The notes below the pieces were generated by a model. It searched no databases and had not been told where the DNA came from. It saw nothing but the letters and a program-made list of their open reading frames with translations. From Lysobacter solisilvae (GTDB lineage: Bacteria; Pseudomonadota; Gammaproteobacteria; Xanthomonadales; Xanthomonadaceae): a stretch of 64,000 bases of DNA. Within the stretch, counting starts at the first letter, position 1. Every line of letters begins with the position of its first letter. The position numbers and the translations under genes are program-made. Positions 39,139 through 48,334 of this stretch are shown here, piece after piece. Where the stretch lies: NCBI RefSeq assembly GCF_016613535.2, contig NZ_CP071518.1, positions 434,001-498,000 of the forward strand, read 5' to 3'.

Positions 39139-39815
39139 GGGCCCGGGCCCGCGGCCTGGCAGGACTGCTCCTGCTGGCGGCGGGCCATTTGGCCTGGGCG
39201 CAGGAAACGGTCACGCCGCCCGCCGCGGCGCATGACCCCTCGCGGTTGGACGTCGCGGTGCGCCACGCGGTGGCCGAGTTGACCGATATCGTCGCGCGGC
39301 GCGATCTCGACGGCTTCAGGCAGCACCTGCGTGCCGACGCGAACATCAGCTTCGGCGGCGACGTCGGGCCGCAGGGCCTGGACCTGGTCTGGGAACCCAC
39401 GCAATCGGACACGAAGCTGTGGCGGGCGCTGCAAGAAATCCTCGCGCTCGGCGGCGTGCAGGAAACCGACGAATACGGCACGCCACAGTGGTGCGCGCCC
39501 TCGCCTGCCTGCGTCGATGTCACAGCCGACCCCGCGCTCACCGGTTACGACGTGGTCGTGGTCACCGGCACCGGCGTCGCGGTGCGCGCACGTCCCGCCG
39601 CGGACGCGCCCGTGCTGGGGCGCGCCAGCCATCGCACGCTGGTGCTGGCCGACGACAACTTCGCCCAGGGCGCTCAGGACTGGTGGGCCGTCCAATGGCA
39701 GGGCCGCACCGGCTACGTGCGCGGCGACCTGGCGCGCTCGCCGGTCGACCAGCGCATCGCCCTGCGCGTGGATGCGCGGGGATGGTCGGTGGTCTACTTC
39801 GTCGCCGGCGACTAG
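39135..39815 (+). CDS. Secreted SH3-domain protein
   Basis: Predicted 226-residue exported protein. GTG at 39135 overlaps the kinase stop by four bases and opens a signal peptide ending at HLAWAQE. Residues 30-130 are a domain I do not recognise (RHAVAELTDIVARRDLDGF). Residues 140-200 are a bacterial SH3-like domain: GTGVAVRARPAADAPVLG, then WWAVQWQGRTGYVRGDLAR. Such domains often bind peptidoglycan. It ends just before a terminator. Confidence 0.68.
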   Translation: MRARARGLAGLLLLAAGHLAWAQETVTPPAAAHDPSRLDVAVRHAVAELTDIVARRDLDGFRQHLRADANISFGGDVGPQGLDLVWEPTQSDTKLWRALQEILALGGVQETDEYGTPQWCAPSPACVDVTADPALTGYDVVVVTGTGVAVRARPAADAPVLGRASHRTLVLADDNFAQGAQDWWAVQWQGRTGYVRGDLARSPVDQRIALRVDARGWSVVYFVAGD

Positions 39816-39824
39816 CCGGCCATG

Positions 39825-39844
39825 GCGCGCGCGGCGCGCTTTTT
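39825..39844 (+). terminator. Terminator after the SH3 protein gene
   Basis: GCGCGC/GCGCGC stem with a GCG loop followed by five T, 9 bp after the stop codon. Confidence 0.7.
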
Positions 39845-39905
39845 CGAGTCCGCCCGCGGACCGCGGACACTGCTGGATGGGCCGGACGGCCCGGAGGTAA
39901 CAGGG

Positions 39906-41849
39906 ATGTGGCTTCGAAATGGGCGTTCAGATCGTTGCTGCATGACGTGGCCGCGCCTGCGCGGCCGGGGGCCCGCAATCCGGCGTTCCGCGACCTGGGT
40001 CCTGGCGGGCCTGCTTGCGGTCCTGCTGCCGCCCGCGCACGCACACGCCTCGCCGACATTGCACGTACAGGTCGAGCAGGCGCTGCGTGAAACCGGTACG
40101 CCCGGCGCCGTCTGGGCCACGGTCGACCGCGACGGCCGCATCCACGCCGACGCGGCCGGTCTGCGGCACGCGCCCAGTGCCGCCCGCATGCGCGTCGACG
40201 ACAAGGTGCACGTGGGGTCGGTCACCAAGACGCTGATCGCCACCGGGCTGCTGCAGCTGGCCAGCGCCGGCCGCGTGGACCTGGACGCTCCGCTCGTGCG
40301 CTACCTGCCCGGGCTGGTGCTGCGCAATCCCTCGCCAGCCACTCCGGTACGCGTGCGCCACCTGCTCGACCACACCGCCGGGCTCGACGACATGCGCCTG
40401 TGGCAGTTGTTCAGCACGCGCGCCACGCCCGATTCACCGCTGAGCGACGCGTTCACCCGCGATCCCTCGGTGCTGGCGCTGCGCTCGCGCCCGGGGGCGC
40501 GCGCGTCCTACTCGAACATGGGCTACACGCTGGCGGCGATGGTGATCGAGTCGGTCACGGGTGAACGCTACGAGGACTGGCTCGATCGCGAGCTGCTGCG
40601 TCCGCTGGGCATGACCGACAGCACGTTCCACTTCCGCACCCAGACCAGATCGCCGAGCCTCGACACGCCGGACGTCGATGCCCGCGTCATCCCCAGCCTC
40701 CACGACGCCGACCCGCGCCTGGCCTGGGGCCACCTCGACATCCACACGCCGGCCCCCGCCCTGCCCGTCTATCTGCGTCCCGCCGGCCAGTTCACGACCA
40801 CGGCCCGTGACCTGGCCGTCTTCGCCCGCTTCCTGCTCGGCGATGGCCGCGTCGACGGTCGCCTGCTGGTGCGCACGGACCTGCTGCGCGCGATGGGAAA
40901 TGCGACCACGACGCAGGCCGCCCGCGCCGGCCTGCAGGCCGGCTACGCACTCGGCCTGCGGCGCCGCGACCGCCACGGCGTGGTGGGCCTGTGCCACGAC
41001 GGGAGCGTGGTCGGCTTCCACGCCATGCTCTGCCTGTTCCCCGAAGCGCGCGGCGGTGGCAGGGCATTCGTGACCGTGCAGAACGTCGACGGCGATGGCG
41101 TCGACACTGCACGCTTCGACGCCCTGCTCATCCGTGCGCTGGACATTCCCTTTCCACCGCCGGTGCCGGCGCAGGCCGCCCCCGCCGACGTGCGCGCATG
41201 GGAGGGCTACTACGTGCCGGCGCCGAACCGTTTCGCCGCCTTCGCCTACCTGGACTACATCTTCGACCGGTCACACCTGTCCTGGGACGGCGCGGCATTT
41301 CGCCTGGCGCCCCTGCAGGGGCCCGTGCGCACGCTCTCGCCCGCGGGCGGGCGACGCCTCGTCGCGCACGACCGGCGCACGCCCTCGCACGTGCTGATGA
41401 TCGATGCAGACGACGGCCGGCTGCTCGGCGACGGCATGCGCACCTGGCGCCGCGTGGACGTGCGCACCCACGGCCTGGTGGCGGCCAGCCTGGTGTTCGG
41501 GCTTGCTGGCCTGCTGTGGTTCCTGGTCGTGGTGCCGGTACGCGCCCTCGTGGGCCGCGAACGCCTGCGCGCACCGGGCGTCGCTGCGGCCTGGCTGCTG
41601 GCGGCGCCGGCACCGGCGTTCCTGCTCCAGAGCTACGTGCAGCTGGGCGACCGGACCGTCGCCAGCCTGGCGCTGTACGCGGCCACCGCCGCGCTGCCCG
41701 CCCTGATGGCCTGGCAGGCCTGGCGCAGCCTGCGCCATCGCGACGGCCTGGCACGCGGGCGCGTCAGTCTCGTGGCCGCGCTGGCAGTCCTGCAGTGGTG
41801 TGCCGTGCTGATCGCCTGGGACATGCTGCCCTTCGCGCTCTGGCGCTGA
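39906..41849 (+). CDS. Class-C-like serine hydrolase with C-terminal membrane domain
   Basis: Predicted 647-residue envelope hydrolase. A signal peptide (about 28-48) is followed by a beta-lactamase/esterase (AmpC-like, DUF302-free) domain with Ser105-V-T-Lys108 and Tyr201-S-Asn203. Beyond about residue 530 there are about four transmembrane helices separated by short loops. Members of this type are D-aminopeptidases, esterases or of unknown substrate; true beta-lactamase activity is not indicated. GGAGGT 9 bp before the ATG at 39906 decides the start. The gene follows the terminator at 39825-39844. Confidence 0.8.
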   Translation: MWLRNGRSDRCCMTWPRLRGRGPAIRRSATWVLAGLLAVLLPPAHAHASPTLHVQVEQALRETGTPGAVWATVDRDGRIHADAAGLRHAPSAARMRVDDKVHVGSVTKTLIATGLLQLASAGRVDLDAPLVRYLPGLVLRNPSPATPVRVRHLLDHTAGLDDMRLWQLFSTRATPDSPLSDAFTRDPSVLALRSRPGARASYSNMGYTLAAMVIESVTGERYEDWLDRELLRPLGMTDSTFHFRTQTRSPSLDTPDVDARVIPSLHDADPRLAWGHLDIHTPAPALPVYLRPAGQFTTTARDLAVFARFLLGDGRVDGRLLVRTDLLRAMGNATTTQAARAGLQAGYALGLRRRDRHGVVGLCHDGSVVGFHAMLCLFPEARGGGRAFVTVQNVDGDGVDTARFDALLIRALDIPFPPPVPAQAAPADVRAWEGYYVPAPNRFAAFAYLDYIFDRSHLSWDGAAFRLAPLQGPVRTLSPAGGRRLVAHDRRTPSHVLMIDADDGRLLGDGMRTWRRVDVRTHGLVAASLVFGLAGLLWFLVVVPVRALVGRERLRAPGVAAAWLLAAPAPAFLLQSYVQLGDRTVASLALYAATAALPALMAWQAWRSLRHRDGLARGRVSLVAALAVLQWCAVLIAWDMLPFALWR

Positions 41850-41861
41850 CGCGCGCGCCGG

Positions 41862-42329
41862 CTACATCACGTGCGCCAGCCACAGCAGTTCGGGCTGGGC
41901 GAGCTTCTCGAACTCTTCGTAGGGCATGCGCACCGCATCGGTGTGCGAGCCGGCGTTGAAGGCGATTTCCGGCTGCTGCGCCAGGCGGGAGTCGACGTAC
42001 ACCGGCATGCCATAGAGGTGGCCGAACGGCGGCATCGCACCGAGCTCGCAATCAGGGAAGGCGTCGCTGAATTCGGTTTCGCCCGCCAGTTCGACCATGC
42101 CGCCGCCCAGCGCGCGCGACAGGCGGGTCAGGTCGATGCGGTAGGAGGCGGGCATCACCATCATCGCGAGCCTGCCGTCGACCTTGAGCATCACGGTCTT
42201 GGCGAACTGCTGGCGCGCCACGTGCGCGGCGGCGGCGGTTTCGTGTGCGGTGACGGTGCGGTCGTGCACCAGCGTCTCGTACGGCGCGTGGCGCTCGTCG
42301 AGCAGATTATGCAGGCGTGGGGAAAGCAT
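41862..42329 (-). CDS. YbaK/EbsC-family aminoacyl-tRNA deacylase-like protein
   Basis: Predicted 155-residue protein of the YbaK fold, which hydrolyses misacylated tRNAs such as Cys-tRNA(Pro) or Ala-tRNA(Pro). It has the family blocks QQFAKTVMLKVDGR, MVMPASYRIDL and FPDCELGAMPPFGHLYGMPVYVD. A free-standing YbaK-like deacylase is most likely, but substrate specificity cannot be assigned. It is convergent with the serine hydrolase gene; a 241-bp gap upstream holds nothing I can identify. Confidence 0.78.
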   Translation of the reverse strand: MLSPRLHNLLDERHAPYETLVHDRTVTAHETAAAAHVARQQFAKTVMLKVDGRLAMMVMPASYRIDLTRLSRALGGGMVELAGETEFSDAFPDCELGAMPPFGHLYGMPVYVDSRLAQQPEIAFNAGSHTDAVRMPYEEFEKLAQPELLWLAHVM

Positions 42330-42570
42330 GACTGCCTCCGCGAGGCATCCGCCGGTCATCCCTCGCGGCGGCGCCGCTGTGGACGTGGCGCACGCGTCCT
42401 GCGTCACGCCCTTTCGGCGCTGCAGCCCACCGGGGCGCTGCTGGAACGCCGACGGGGAAACCTTACTCCTGTGCTGTCGGGGTTGCGTTAACCCACCGTG
42501 GTGACACCGGCGGGCGCGGCGCGCGCAACGGATGCGCGCGCCCCCCGCTTTCACCACTTGGGTGTGGCCT

Positions 42571-43320
42571 TCACCACTTCGGCATCTTCGCCGGATCCAG
42601 GCCGCCGACTTCGAACACGGCGGTGCGCTTGCCGCCGGCGCGCACCGGGAACTCGATCGCCATCGTCTTCGCGTTCCTGGCGTGCTTCCACAACGCGGCC
42701 TCGTCCTCGATGAACATCGCGATGGCCTCGTCGGTCTTGGGGCGCGAGGCCGCCATGGCGCGGGGCGCCTGGTCGTCCAGCGTGACCTGCACGCGGCAGC
42801 CGCCATAGCAGTCGAAGTCGCCGTTCTCGAGCACCAGGTAACTGCTGCGGCCCCAATCGGGATGGTCGCGGAAGATCAGGCGCACCGGCTGTTCGGCGCC
42901 CCCGCCGGTATCCACCGCAGCCTTGGAATAGATCGCGGCCGACCGCTGGTCGCCCCCCTTCACCGGCTGGGTGAGGTAGTCCCACAGCGCGGCGGTCCTG
43001 AGGGTTTCGCGTGCGGCCAGCGCCTTGGCCTTGGCTTCCTCGTACTGCGGCCGGATCCGCGCGGTCACCGGACTGTCGGGATGCAATTGCACCAGTTCCT
43101 CGCCCAGGGCGGCCGCCAGGTCCCACTTGCCCTGCCGGTAGTGGCCGTCGAAGGCGGTGCCCAGCTCCTGCGCCTGGCCTTCCTTGGCGGCCACCTGGGT
43201 GGTGGTGCCCGATGGAGCCTTGGGCGTGTCGGCAGGCTGGCAGGCCGCGAGGGTTGCCGCCAGGGCAAGCGCGGACAGGTGGAGCGAGGCGGTTCGGGGG
43301 GTGGTCTTCGATGCGGTCAT
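42571..43320 (-). CDS. Lipoprotein of unknown function
   Basis: I do not recognise this 249-residue protein by family name. The N-terminus has a signal peptide with lipobox LAACQPAD. A helical segment (residues 45-105, with QGKWDLAAALGEELVQLHPDS) may be TPR-like. The C-terminal half is beta-rich (SSYLVLENGDFDCYGGCRVQ) with a Cys pair that could form a disulfide. It overlaps the upstream alpha/beta hydrolase gene stop by four bases, so the two are coupled. Confidence 0.65.
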   Translation of the reverse strand: MTASKTTPRTASLHLSALALAATLAACQPADTPKAPSGTTTQVAAKEGQAQELGTAFDGHYRQGKWDLAAALGEELVQLHPDSPVTARIRPQYEEAKAKALAARETLRTAALWDYLTQPVKGGDQRSAAIYSKAAVDTGGGAEQPVRLIFRDHPDWGRSSYLVLENGDFDCYGGCRVQVTLDDQAPRAMAASRPKTDEAIAMFIEDEAALWKHARNAKTMAIEFPVRAGGKRTAVFEVGGLDPAKMPKW

Positions 43321-44339
43321 GGAGACTTCCGATCAGGGTGTGGGGACGCGGGGGGCGAGGCGGCCGGCACAGCCGCGGGCGCTGTCGCGATCAGCGCATC
43401 GACGGCCTGCGCGACTTCGTCGGGGCGTTCGACCAGCGACATGTGGCCGCAGCCGTCGAGCAGCACCTGGCGCGTGCGCGCGATCCGCGCAGCGTACAGT
43501 CCCGCCGCGCTCGGATCGATCACGCGGTCCTGCCGGCACCACAGCAGCAAAGTGGGCTGGGCGATCCTGCGCGCCAGCGCTCCGGGCAGCAGCGCCGCGT
43601 CGCCCCGGCCGATGCGGTCGAGCACCTGCTGTTCGAACGCGCCGTCGTGCCGGCGGTGGGCGATGAATCCGCGGGACGCGGGCCAGGGAATGCGCGGCCG
43701 CGCGGCGGGATCGTGGAACAGGATGTCGAGGTAGTTCGACAGCGAGGCTTGGTCCGCCACGCCGAAGGGATTGCGTCCGGCGACCACGTCCCGGCCGAAG
43801 GCGTTGTCGCGGAAGCGGACACCCGACGCCGCCAGCAAGCCCAGCGCCCGCACATCATCGGGATACCGGGCCGCCACGACCGCGGCGATGCCGCCGCCCA
43901 TCGAATGGCCCAGCAGCACCACGGGGGTGCGCACACCGCGCGCCTGCAGGAAGGCGTGCACGCGCTGCGCCTGGGCGGCGTAGCCGTAGTCCTGCCCGTC
44001 CCGCCGCTCGCTCGCGCCCCATCCGGGCAGGTCGGGGATCAGCAGCCGGTACCGCCCATGCAACCGGCGCGCCAGCGGGTACCAGTTCTCCTTGCTGCCG
44101 GTGTAGCCATGCAGCATGACCACCGTCGGCGCATCGGCCGGGGCGTCGTCGCTGTACGCATACGACCAGCGATGTCCCGCGGCACGCATGCTGTCCGCCG
44201 ACAGGCCGGCGACGAGGCGCTGGCGGCCGTACTCCAGCTGCACGAGCCGGTACGGATCGAGCGCCACCGCCGTCACGGCCGCCGCAAGCAGTACGGCCGC
44301 CACGAGGGCGGCCGCATGCAGGGAACTTCGAAGGCGCAT
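43317..44339 (-). CDS. Alpha/beta hydrolase, membrane-anchored or secreted
   Basis: Predicted 340-residue hydrolase. An N-terminal signal anchor (about 8-27) precedes an alpha/beta fold with the oxyanion-loop HGYTGSKENWYPLA, nucleophile elbow LLGHSMGGG, acid in WCRQDRVID and the catalytic His in DGCGHMSLVERPDEV. The family covers esterases and lipases; the HGYTGSKENW start resembles lipase/BioH-like enzymes. The C-terminal 30 residues are Ala/Pro-rich. It is coupled to the lipoprotein gene downstream and ends up near the M1 peptidase gene. Confidence 0.83.
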   Translation of the reverse strand: MRLRSSLHAAALVAAVLLAAAVTAVALDPYRLVQLEYGRQRLVAGLSADSMRAAGHRWSYAYSDDAPADAPTVVMLHGYTGSKENWYPLARRLHGRYRLLIPDLPGWGASERRDGQDYGYAAQAQRVHAFLQARGVRTPVVLLGHSMGGGIAAVVAARYPDDVRALGLLAASGVRFRDNAFGRDVVAGRNPFGVADQASLSNYLDILFHDPAARPRIPWPASRGFIAHRRHDGAFEQQVLDRIGRGDAALLPGALARRIAQPTLLLWCRQDRVIDPSAAGLYAARIARTRQVLLDGCGHMSLVERPDEVAQAVDALIATAPAAVPAASPPASPHPDRKSP

Positions 44340-44367
44340 TGCGCGCGACAGCCGGGACGCAGTCTGA

Positions 44368-46317
44368 TTACGGCTGCGTCGGCTTGCCGCCCGCGGCCTC
44401 GGCGATGGTGGCCTCCACCGTGGTGCTGGTGATCGGGTGGTAGCCCGGACGCGCCTTGGCGAACGTGTCCTGGGCGAGCTTGAGCCCGGCGGGCGTCTTC
44501 ACCAGTTCCTTGTAGGTCGGGATGATCAGCTTGCGCCGGCCCACGCGCTGCAGGAATGCGGAGATGGCCTCATTGGCGGCGGTGTAGCCGCTGCGCACCG
44601 CCAGCGGATACCAGCGCTGCGCGATCTCGCCATTGGGCGTGCCGGTGAAGTGGTACGCCGCGTCGAGCGCCGCCAACTGCTCCTGGGCCAGCGTCTTGGG
44701 CATGCCTTCGATGAAATGCACCCATTCCTGCGTCGTCCACTTGCCGGTAAGGGACGCAGCCGGCAGCGAGCCGGTGTCGAGCCACACCTTGCGCGCGGCA
44801 TCGACCGCGTCGAAGCGCGCCGACAACACCTGCGGCGCCGTCGACGGCACGCCGGGCTCGTACAGCCAGGCGTCGAACTCGGCCTGGGTGACCTTGCCCG
44901 GATACTTGTCGAGCAGGTTCGCCTTCGCGTAATCGGCGAACTGCTTCGAGGAAATCGACTGGAAGGCGAAGTGGTCGAAGTACCCGCGCAGGAAGGCATC
45001 GAACTCCGCCCGGCCGATGCGCTGCTCCAGGAACTGCATGAACCATGCGCCCTTGGTGTAGACCGTCGAACTCAGGTTCTCGTCCGGATCCTTGAGCACG
45101 CCCGGCTTGACCGCCAGCGCCTGCAACGCGGTGTTCTCCGGCGTGAACTCCTCCTTCAGCTCGTTGCGTTCGATCACGCTTTCCATGTCGGCGCGCTCGC
45201 GGCCGTACAGGTCCTCGATGATGCGGTTCTCGACATAGCTGGTGACGCCTTCGTTGAGCCAGGCATCCTTGGCCGTCGAGAAGGTCACCAGGTTGCCGGA
45301 CCAGCTGTGCGCCAACTCGTGCGCGATCAGTGCCACCAGCGACTTGTCACCCACGATCACGGTGGGCGTGAGGAAGGTCATGCGCGGGTTTTCCATGCCG
45401 CCGTACGGGAACGACGGCGGCAGCAGCAGCATGTCGTAGCGGTCCCAGCGGTACGGGCCGTACAGCTTCTCGGTGGTGTCGATCATCTTCTCGGTGTCGG
45501 CGAACTCGGCCACCGCCTTGTCCACCGCGGTCGGTTCGGCCCACACGCCGCTGCGCGGACCGACCGGCTTGAACACCAGGTCGCCGGCGCCGATGGCCAG
45601 CAGGTAGGACGGGATCGGCTGCGGCATCTTGAAGCTGTAGTCACCGTCGCGCGCGGCCTTGGGATCGGTGTCGGCGCTCATCACCACCATCGTGTCCTTC
45701 GGTGCGAGGACGTGGGCGGTGTAGGTGAAGCGCACGCTCGGCGTGTCCTGCAACGGCACCCAGGAGCGGGCATGGATCTGCTGCGACTGGCTGAACATGA
45801 AGGGCGTCTTCTTGCCCTCGGTCATCGCCGCGGTCAGCCACTGCAGGCCCGAGGCCTCGGGCGAGGTGGCGTAGGTGATGCGCACGCGCGCGTTGCGCTG
45901 GGGCATCTGCACGGTCAGCTTGCTGCCCAGCAACGGGTCGCGCGGCGCCAGTTCGAACTTGAGGTCTTCCCACTTGCCGTCGGCGCGCTCGCCCAGCACT
46001 TTCTCGATGGCCAGGTCGCGGGTGTCGAGCACGAGCTGCGTGGCGCCCTTGTCCAGCCAGTCCAGCGCGAGCGTGGCGCTGCCGGCGAGCTGCTTCTTGT
46101 CGAAGTCCAGCTTCAGTTCGAGCGCCAGGTCCTTGACCTTGACCTTGTCCGGCTGCGCGTAGGAGTGCTCGTCGATGCGCGCCTGGGCGTCCGCGGCGGT
46201 GGCGGGCGCGGTCGACGCGGTCGGGGCCGTGTCGGCCGGGGTGGTGGCGTCCTTCTTGCAGCCGGCGGTCATGGCGAGCGCGAGGGCCAGGCAGATCGTC
46301 AGGGGTGTGTGGCGCAT
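44368..46317 (-). CDS. M1-family aminopeptidase lipoprotein (LTA4H-like)
   Basis: Predicted 649-residue zinc aminopeptidase. The lipobox TAGCKK shows attachment to a membrane. The M1 domain carries substrate-binding PYGGMENP, zinc motif HELAHSW and, 18 residues on, the third ligand in LNEG, followed by a helical C-terminal domain as in leukotriene A4 hydrolase-type peptidases. It probably removes N-terminal residues from peptides in the periplasm. The ATG at 46317 begins the signal; longer upstream frames are unlikely. Confidence 0.88.
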   Translation of the reverse strand: MRHTPLTICLALALAMTAGCKKDATTPADTAPTASTAPATAADAQARIDEHSYAQPDKVKVKDLALELKLDFDKKQLAGSATLALDWLDKGATQLVLDTRDLAIEKVLGERADGKWEDLKFELAPRDPLLGSKLTVQMPQRNARVRITYATSPEASGLQWLTAAMTEGKKTPFMFSQSQQIHARSWVPLQDTPSVRFTYTAHVLAPKDTMVVMSADTDPKAARDGDYSFKMPQPIPSYLLAIGAGDLVFKPVGPRSGVWAEPTAVDKAVAEFADTEKMIDTTEKLYGPYRWDRYDMLLLPPSFPYGGMENPRMTFLTPTVIVGDKSLVALIAHELAHSWSGNLVTFSTAKDAWLNEGVTSYVENRIIEDLYGRERADMESVIERNELKEEFTPENTALQALAVKPGVLKDPDENLSSTVYTKGAWFMQFLEQRIGRAEFDAFLRGYFDHFAFQSISSKQFADYAKANLLDKYPGKVTQAEFDAWLYEPGVPSTAPQVLSARFDAVDAARKVWLDTGSLPAASLTGKWTTQEWVHFIEGMPKTLAQEQLAALDAAYHFTGTPNGEIAQRWYPLAVRSGYTAANEAISAFLQRVGRRKLIIPTYKELVKTPAGLKLAQDTFAKARPGYHPITSTTVEATIAEAAGGKPTQP

Positions 46318-46372
46318 GAGGGGTCCGGCAGGATGGAAAGCGCCGAGTTTAGCGCCACCCCGCCGCCCGGCG

Positions 46373-47365
46373 TCATGCCGATCGGGCCAGCTCGGCGTGG
46401 CCGCCGTCGTCGCACACCAGGGCCCCGCCGCCCCGCGCCTTGGCCTTGTACATCGCCGCATCCGCCTCGCGGTACAGCTGCAGGGCGTCCAGCCCGGGCC
46501 GGAAGTGCGCGCAGCCCACGCTCACCCGGATCGGCACGCCGTCCCGGTCGGCGATGGCCAAGCGGCGCAGCCACCGGTGGACCGCCTGGGTGGCGGCCGC
46601 GTGCTCGGCGTGCACGCCGACCAGGAACTCGTCGCCACCCCAGCGGCCGATCCAGCCGTCGCCATCGAGCCAGCCGCGCGCACTCGTCACCAGGTCGACC
46701 AGCAGCGCATCACCCGCGGCATGGCCCAGTTCGTCATTGACCGGCTTGAGGTTGTCCACGTCGATGACGTAGAGCATGAATGAGCCCGCCTGCTCCCTAT
46801 CGGTCAGATTTCTTTCGGCGTGCTCCCGTCCGGCGTGCTCCCGTCCGGCATGCTCCCGTTCGGCGTGCCCGCGTTCGGCATGAAGGCGTTCGGCCCGTTC
46901 CACGCTGGCCTGCAGAGCGCGATCCGTGCCGCGCCGGCTCAGCGCGCCCGTCAGCGGATCTTCGAGGGCGACACGCTCGAGCTCACGCATGCCGCTGTCG
47001 ATCTCGCGCAGGCCGCAGTTGATGCCCCGCATGAGCATGCCGACTTCGTCCCCGCCGACCTCGGGCAGGTTCGGCAAGCGGTGCTCGCGGTAATAGTCAT
47101 GGACGACCTCGGCCATCAGCCGCAGCGGCGACAGCAGCTGGTACACCAGCACCATCGCCACCACGCCACCGACGAGCGTGGCACCCAGCGCGACAATGGA
47201 ACCGGCCAGCAGGCGCTCGGGCGCCGCGCCGTTGTGGGTCATCAGCCACACCACAAGCGCCGCAAGGGGTGCGACCGTGCAGCCGACCATCACCGCCATC
47301 AGCTTTGCGCGGAACGATCGGGGAAACACTCGGGAAAAAGCGCGGTACACCCCGAGTCCGGCCAT
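46373..47365 (-). CDS. GGDEF diguanylate cyclase with repeat insertion
   Basis: Predicted 330-residue membrane signalling protein. Two transmembrane helices (about 20-45 and 55-80) are followed by a HAMP-like linker and a GGDEF domain (from VALEDPLTGALSRRGTDRAL) with an intact GGDEF active site in RWGGDEFLVG. Between the DPLTGALSRRG start and FMLYVIDVDNLKPVNDELG is an insertion of about 30 residues with HAEREHAGREHAG repeats, encoded by a 15-bp tandem at 46816-46890. It would synthesise c-di-GMP if the insertion is tolerated. The ATG at 47365 with GGACGGAG upstream is preferred over a GTG at 47395. Confidence 0.82.
   Translation of the reverse strand: MAGLGVYRAFSRVFPRSFRAKLMAVMVGCTVAPLAALVVWLMTHNGAAPERLLAGSIVALGATLVGGVVAMVLVYQLLSPLRLMAEVVHDYYREHRLPNLPEVGGDEVGMLMRGINCGLREIDSGMRELERVALEDPLTGALSRRGTDRALQASVERAERLHAERGHAEREHAGREHAGREHAERNLTDREQAGSFMLYVIDVDNLKPVNDELGHAAGDALLVDLVTSARGWLDGDGWIGRWGGDEFLVGVHAEHAAATQAVHRWLRRLAIADRDGVPIRVSVGCAHFRPGLDALQLYREADAAMYKAKARGGGALVCDDGGHAELARSA
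46816..46890. repeat. 15-bp tandem repeat inside the GGDEF gene
   Basis: Units of CGGCGTGCTCCCGTC or CGGCATGCTCCCGTT start at 46816, 46831, 46846, 46861 and 46876. On the coding (minus) strand they encode five-residue repeats of the REHAG/AERGH type. Confidence 0.88.
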
Positions 47366-47469
47366 GGTGTGACTCCGTCCCGGGAGATGTTCCACAACTT
47401 ACGGCAAAGCCGGTCATGGACGCCGCGACAAACCTGACTCCGCGCCGGCCAGCTCGACCGTAGCGGGCG

Positions 47470-48267
47470 CTAGACGCGGTAGCCGGTATGGATCGCCACG
47501 ATGCCGGCCGACAGGTTGCGATAGCCGCAGCGCGCGAAGCCGGCCGCCTCCATCATGGCGCGCAGCTCATCCTGGGGCGGATGCTTGCGGATCGATTCGG
47601 CCAGGTACTGGTAACTGTCGGCGTCGCCGGCGAACAGCCTGCCCAGCTTGGGCAGGATGTTGAACGAATGGAAGTCGTAGATCGGCTTGAACCAGTCGGC
47701 CTTGACCTCCGAGAACTCCAGCACGCGGGCCTGCCCGCCGACCTTGAGCACGCGGTGCATCTCGCGCAGCGCGGCGTCCTTGTCGGTGACGTTGCGCAGG
47801 CCGAAGGCGATGGTCACCAGGTCGAAGCTGGCGTCGGGAAACGGCAGCGCCTGCGCGTTGCACTCGACGAATTCGATCCCGGCCACGACGCCCCGGTCGA
47901 TCATTCGATCCCGGCCCACCTTGAGCATCTCGCCATTGATGTCGCCCAGCACGATGCTGCCCTGGACCTGCCCGTCCTGGTCGCGCCGCAGCACGCGGTC
48001 ACGCAGCAGCAGCGCGATGTCGCCGGTGCCGCCGGCCAAGTCGAGCACGCGGTCGCCACGCTTCACCTGGCAGGTGCCGACGAAATAGCGCTTCCACACC
48101 CGGTGGACGCCGAGCGACATCAGGTCGTTCATCAGGTCGTACTTGCCGGCGACCGAGGAGAAGACTTCGCCGACCAGCTTCTGCTTCTCGCCCACGGGCA
48201 CGTCGCGGAAGCCGAAATGAGTGGTGTCGGGGGTGCGGGTGTCGGGCCGGGAGGTGGGTTCGCTCAT
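47470..48267 (-). CDS. ubiE: Ubiquinone/menaquinone methyltransferase UbiE
   Basis: Predicted 265-residue SAM-dependent C-methyltransferase of quinone synthesis. The family start [19 protein letters not shown], the SAM motif [10 protein letters not shown] and [20 protein letters not shown] are intact, as is the C-terminal [17 protein letters not shown]. The ATG at 48267 begins the conserved region after a short Thr/Pro leader. It is divergent from the deaminase gene. Confidence 0.95.
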   Translation of the reverse strand: MSEPTSRPDTRTPDTTHFGFRDVPVGEKQKLVGEVFSSVAGKYDLMNDLMSLGVHRVWKRYFVGTCQVKRGDRVLDLAGGTGDIALLLRDRVLRRDQDGQVQGSIVLGDINGEMLKVGRDRMIDRGVVAGIEFVECNAQALPFPDASFDLVTIAFGLRNVTDKDAALREMHRVLKVGGQARVLEFSEVKADWFKPIYDFHSFNILPKLGRLFAGDADSYQYLAESIRKHPPQDELRAMMEAAGFARCGYRNLSAGIVAIHTGYRV

Positions 48268-48334
48268 GCGGGGATTATCGCATTGCCGACCGCCCCGGCC
48301 GCACGGCGTGGCAGGCGCGGCGTGAAAGGGCATC

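Noticed and set aside
39906-41849. True beta-lactamase
   Set aside because: SVTK and YSN motifs are shared by many class-C-like esterases and peptidases; the long linker and membrane domain are not those of known resistance enzymes.
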